This document shows, piece by piece, positions 62,602 to 64,000 of a stretch of 64,000 bases of DNA. Origin of the DNA: Sulfitobacter alexandrii (GTDB lineage Bacteria > Pseudomonadota > Alphaproteobacteria > Rhodobacterales > Rhodobacteraceae); the NCBI RefSeq assembly GCF_001886735.1, contig NZ_CP018076.1:2170001-2234000 (forward strand), in the 5' to 3' direction. Under the pieces are notes generated by a model. The model saw only the letters and a list, made by a program, of their open reading frames with translations, was not told the DNA's origin and ran no database searches. A program made the position numbers and the translations under genes. Every line of letters starts with the position of its first letter. Within the stretch, counting starts at the first letter, position 1.

Positions 62602-64000
62602 TCAGGCCGGTCTGGATTCGGAAGACCCGGCCCGCCATGCCACCAGGATCGGCAGCGCGCAGAACGCCGCGCCCACGACGAACGACAGGGCGTATCCCCA
62701 GTTCAGAAGGTCGGTATGCGGCTTGGCGATTAGGACGCCGCCGATAAAGAGGAGTATCCGCAACGGCAGTTCGAAGGTGCCCTTCACCGGCCCGACAAGG
62801 CTGATGTAGCCCTGCAACGCGGCCGAGATCAGCGCGACACCGATCAGTGCGCAGGTCAGCGCGATGGCGACTTCCATGGCCGGCGCCTGACCGATCAGTG
62901 CCGGATTCAGCACGAAGAAGAACGGCGCGATATAGATCACCCCGCCAAGCCGCATCGCCTCGAAACCCGTCGGGATCGCCTTGGACCCTGCCATGGTCGA
63001 CGCCGCGAAGGCCCCCAGCGCGACGGGTGGCGTGATATAGCTGACCATGCCCCAGTAGAGGATGAACAGGTGGACGGCGAGCTGGTTGAGCCCGCCCGCC
63101 TCGAGCGCGGGTGCAAGCACCACGGCAAGGAAGATGTAGCAGGCGGTCACGGTCATCCCCATGCCGAACACGAAGGCGGTAAGCGCCCCCATCAGCAGCA
63201 GCACCAGCGTATTGTCGCCGGCAAGGAAGACGAGTTCGTTGACCAGCGTGCCCGCCAGCCCAGTGGCCGAGAACGAGCCGACGATCAGGCCGACACCCAG
63301 CAGGATGGCCGTGAGTTCGGCAAGCCCCATGCCGATGCCCACGATCATGTTGCCCAGCCGCTGGCCGTTCAGGCGGAAGCGCGCGCGGAACTGGTTCACC
63401 ACCAGCAGCAGCGCCGTGGCGTAGAAGGGAGCGGAGGATTCCTGCCGCAGTACGATCATCATGTAGAGCAGCAGCGCGAAGACGAAGATGTAGGGCCAGC
63501 CTTCCTTCATCACCTCCTTGAGGCGCGGCAGGTCCGGCTTCGGCAGGCCGCGCAGGCCCCGCTTGGCCGAGTACGCGTCGATCTGGGCAAAGAGGCTCCA
63601 GTAATAGAGGATACTGGGAATCGCGGCGGCGAGCGCGATCTCGACGTAGGGGCGCGACAGGAACGACGCCATCACGAAGGCCGTGGCGCCCATGATCGGT
63701 GGCATCAGCACCCCGCCGGTGGACGCGCAGGCCTCGGTCGCGGCGGCGGTCTTGGCCGAGAACCCGGTGCGGCGCATCGCCGGGATCGACACGGCGCCGG
63801 TCGTCAGCACGTTGGAAATGACGGAGCCCGACATCGACCCCATGAAGCCGCTGGCAAAGATCGACACCTTCGCGGCCCCGCCGCGGTAGCCGCCGACCAT
63901 GCCGAGCGCGAGGTCGTTGAAGAACTGCCCGCCGCCGGTCCGCTGAAGCACGGCCCCGAAAAGGATGAAGCCGATGACGACGCCGCCGAAGGCCTTCATC
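62602..64000 (-). CDS. TRAP transporter fused permease (4TM-12TM type), N-terminus outside window
   Basis: At least 465 residues of a TRAP-T permease with many helices. The DctM-type signature is GFMGSMSGSVISNVLTTGAV followed by ACASTGGVLMPPIMGATAFV. The frame is open to the right edge, so the DctQ-like N-terminal part lies beyond it. The C-terminal part has LIVGSFSATGLAGTLVNELV and ILYWGMVSYITPPVALGAFA. Such permeases import organic acids with a separate periplasmic binding protein, expected just outside the window. It is co-transcribed with the acyl-CoA synthetase and ThDP enzyme. Confidence 0.93.
   Translation of the reverse strand, partial: MKAFGGVVIGFILFGAVLQRTGGGQFFNDLALGMVGGYRGGAAKVSIFASGFMGSMSGSVISNVLTTGAVSIPAMRRTGFSAKTAAATEACASTGGVLMPPIMGATAFVMASFLSRPYVEIALAAAIPSILYYWSLFAQIDAYSAKRGLRGLPKPDLPRLKEVMKEGWPYIFVFALLLYMMIVLRQESSAPFYATALLLVVNQFRARFRLNGQRLGNMIVGIGMGLAELTAILLGVGLIVGSFSATGLAGTLVNELVFLAGDNTLVLLLMGALTAFVFGMGMTVTACYIFLAVVLAPALEAGGLNQLAVHLFILYWGMVSYITPPVALGAFAASTMAGSKAIPTGFEAMRLGGVIYIAPFFFVLNPALIGQAPAMEVAIALTCALIGVALISAALQGYISLVGPVKGTFELPLRILLFIGGVLIAKPHTDLLNWGYALSFVVGAAFCALPILVAWRAGSSESRPA

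Noticed and set aside
1..64000. CRISPR arrays, insertion sequences, integrases, rRNA genes or further tRNAs
   Set aside because: I looked for regular direct repeats, transposase-like products, terminal repeats and conserved rRNA/tRNA stretches. Only the tRNA-Thr was found.

Overview
The window is high-GC DNA from an alphaproteobacterium, most likely a marine Rhodobacteraceae (Roseobacter group) member. The evidence is the start of an RcGTA-type gene transfer agent cluster beside mltG-fabF-acpP-fabG-fabD, an NDUFA12-family complex I subunit, GapR/DUF2312, DUF2155, PhoX, fused TRAP permeases and aromatic-CoA catabolism. It is chromosomal and mostly core. I see no insertion sequence, CRISPR array, rRNA or integrase. 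The only RNA gene I can support is one tRNA-Thr(UGU).

Layout. 1-2287 (minus): first three gene transfer agent genes (small terminase, large terminase, portal cut by the left edge). 2461-8940 (minus): mltG, fabF, a small membrane protein, an acetyltransferase, acpP, fabG, a ClpP-like lipoprotein and fabD. 9099-11594: cytochrome b561-YceI fusion, a separate YceI protein, a small membrane protein. 11912-13207: rpsF-rpsR-rplI with promoter and terminator. 13425-20103: lytic transglycosylase, alternative oxidase, Na/Ca exchanger, nitroreductase, trigger factor, an exported double PilJ-domain protein, GapR and small proteins.

20119-31577 is a sensory/transport block. A minus-strand set (ScfR/RamB-like HTH regulator, CheY-like receiver, small membrane protein, symporter-histidine kinase hybrid, orphan FliM-like protein) is divergent from a five-gene branched-chain-type ABC transporter. 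I infer that the two halves together sense and import a small carboxylate or related carbon source. The second permease of the transporter is split by a one-base shift in a G run.

31673-45084: sodC, accB-accC, aat, DUF2155, NDUFA12, an FkbM methyltransferase-GT61 fusion, RidA, clpX, clpP, a frameshifted photolyase-like gene, a SoxB-like protein without its metal-binding motifs, and PhoX.

45138-55686 (minus) is the most striking region. It is a tightly overlapped operon joining tryptophan 2,3-dioxygenase and kynureninase to the aerobic 2-aminobenzoyl-CoA route (CoA ligase, bifunctional monooxygenase/reductase, SDR, enoyl-CoA hydratase, acyl-CoA dehydrogenase). It carries its own MarR regulator, has a perfect 19-bp palindrome upstream, and is followed by creatinase. 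The predicted flow is tryptophan to N-formylkynurenine, kynurenine, anthranilate, anthranilyl-CoA, a dearomatised CoA ester, and then beta-oxidation-like steps. No kynurenine formamidase gene is visible here. 55839-59069: 2-keto-3-deoxygalactonokinase-like protein, a PLP aromatic amino acid decarboxylase, and a sulfotransferase-like protein. 59296-59371: tRNA-Thr. 59466-64000 (minus): thiamine-diphosphate enzyme, acyl-CoA synthetase and a TRAP permease cut by the right edge.
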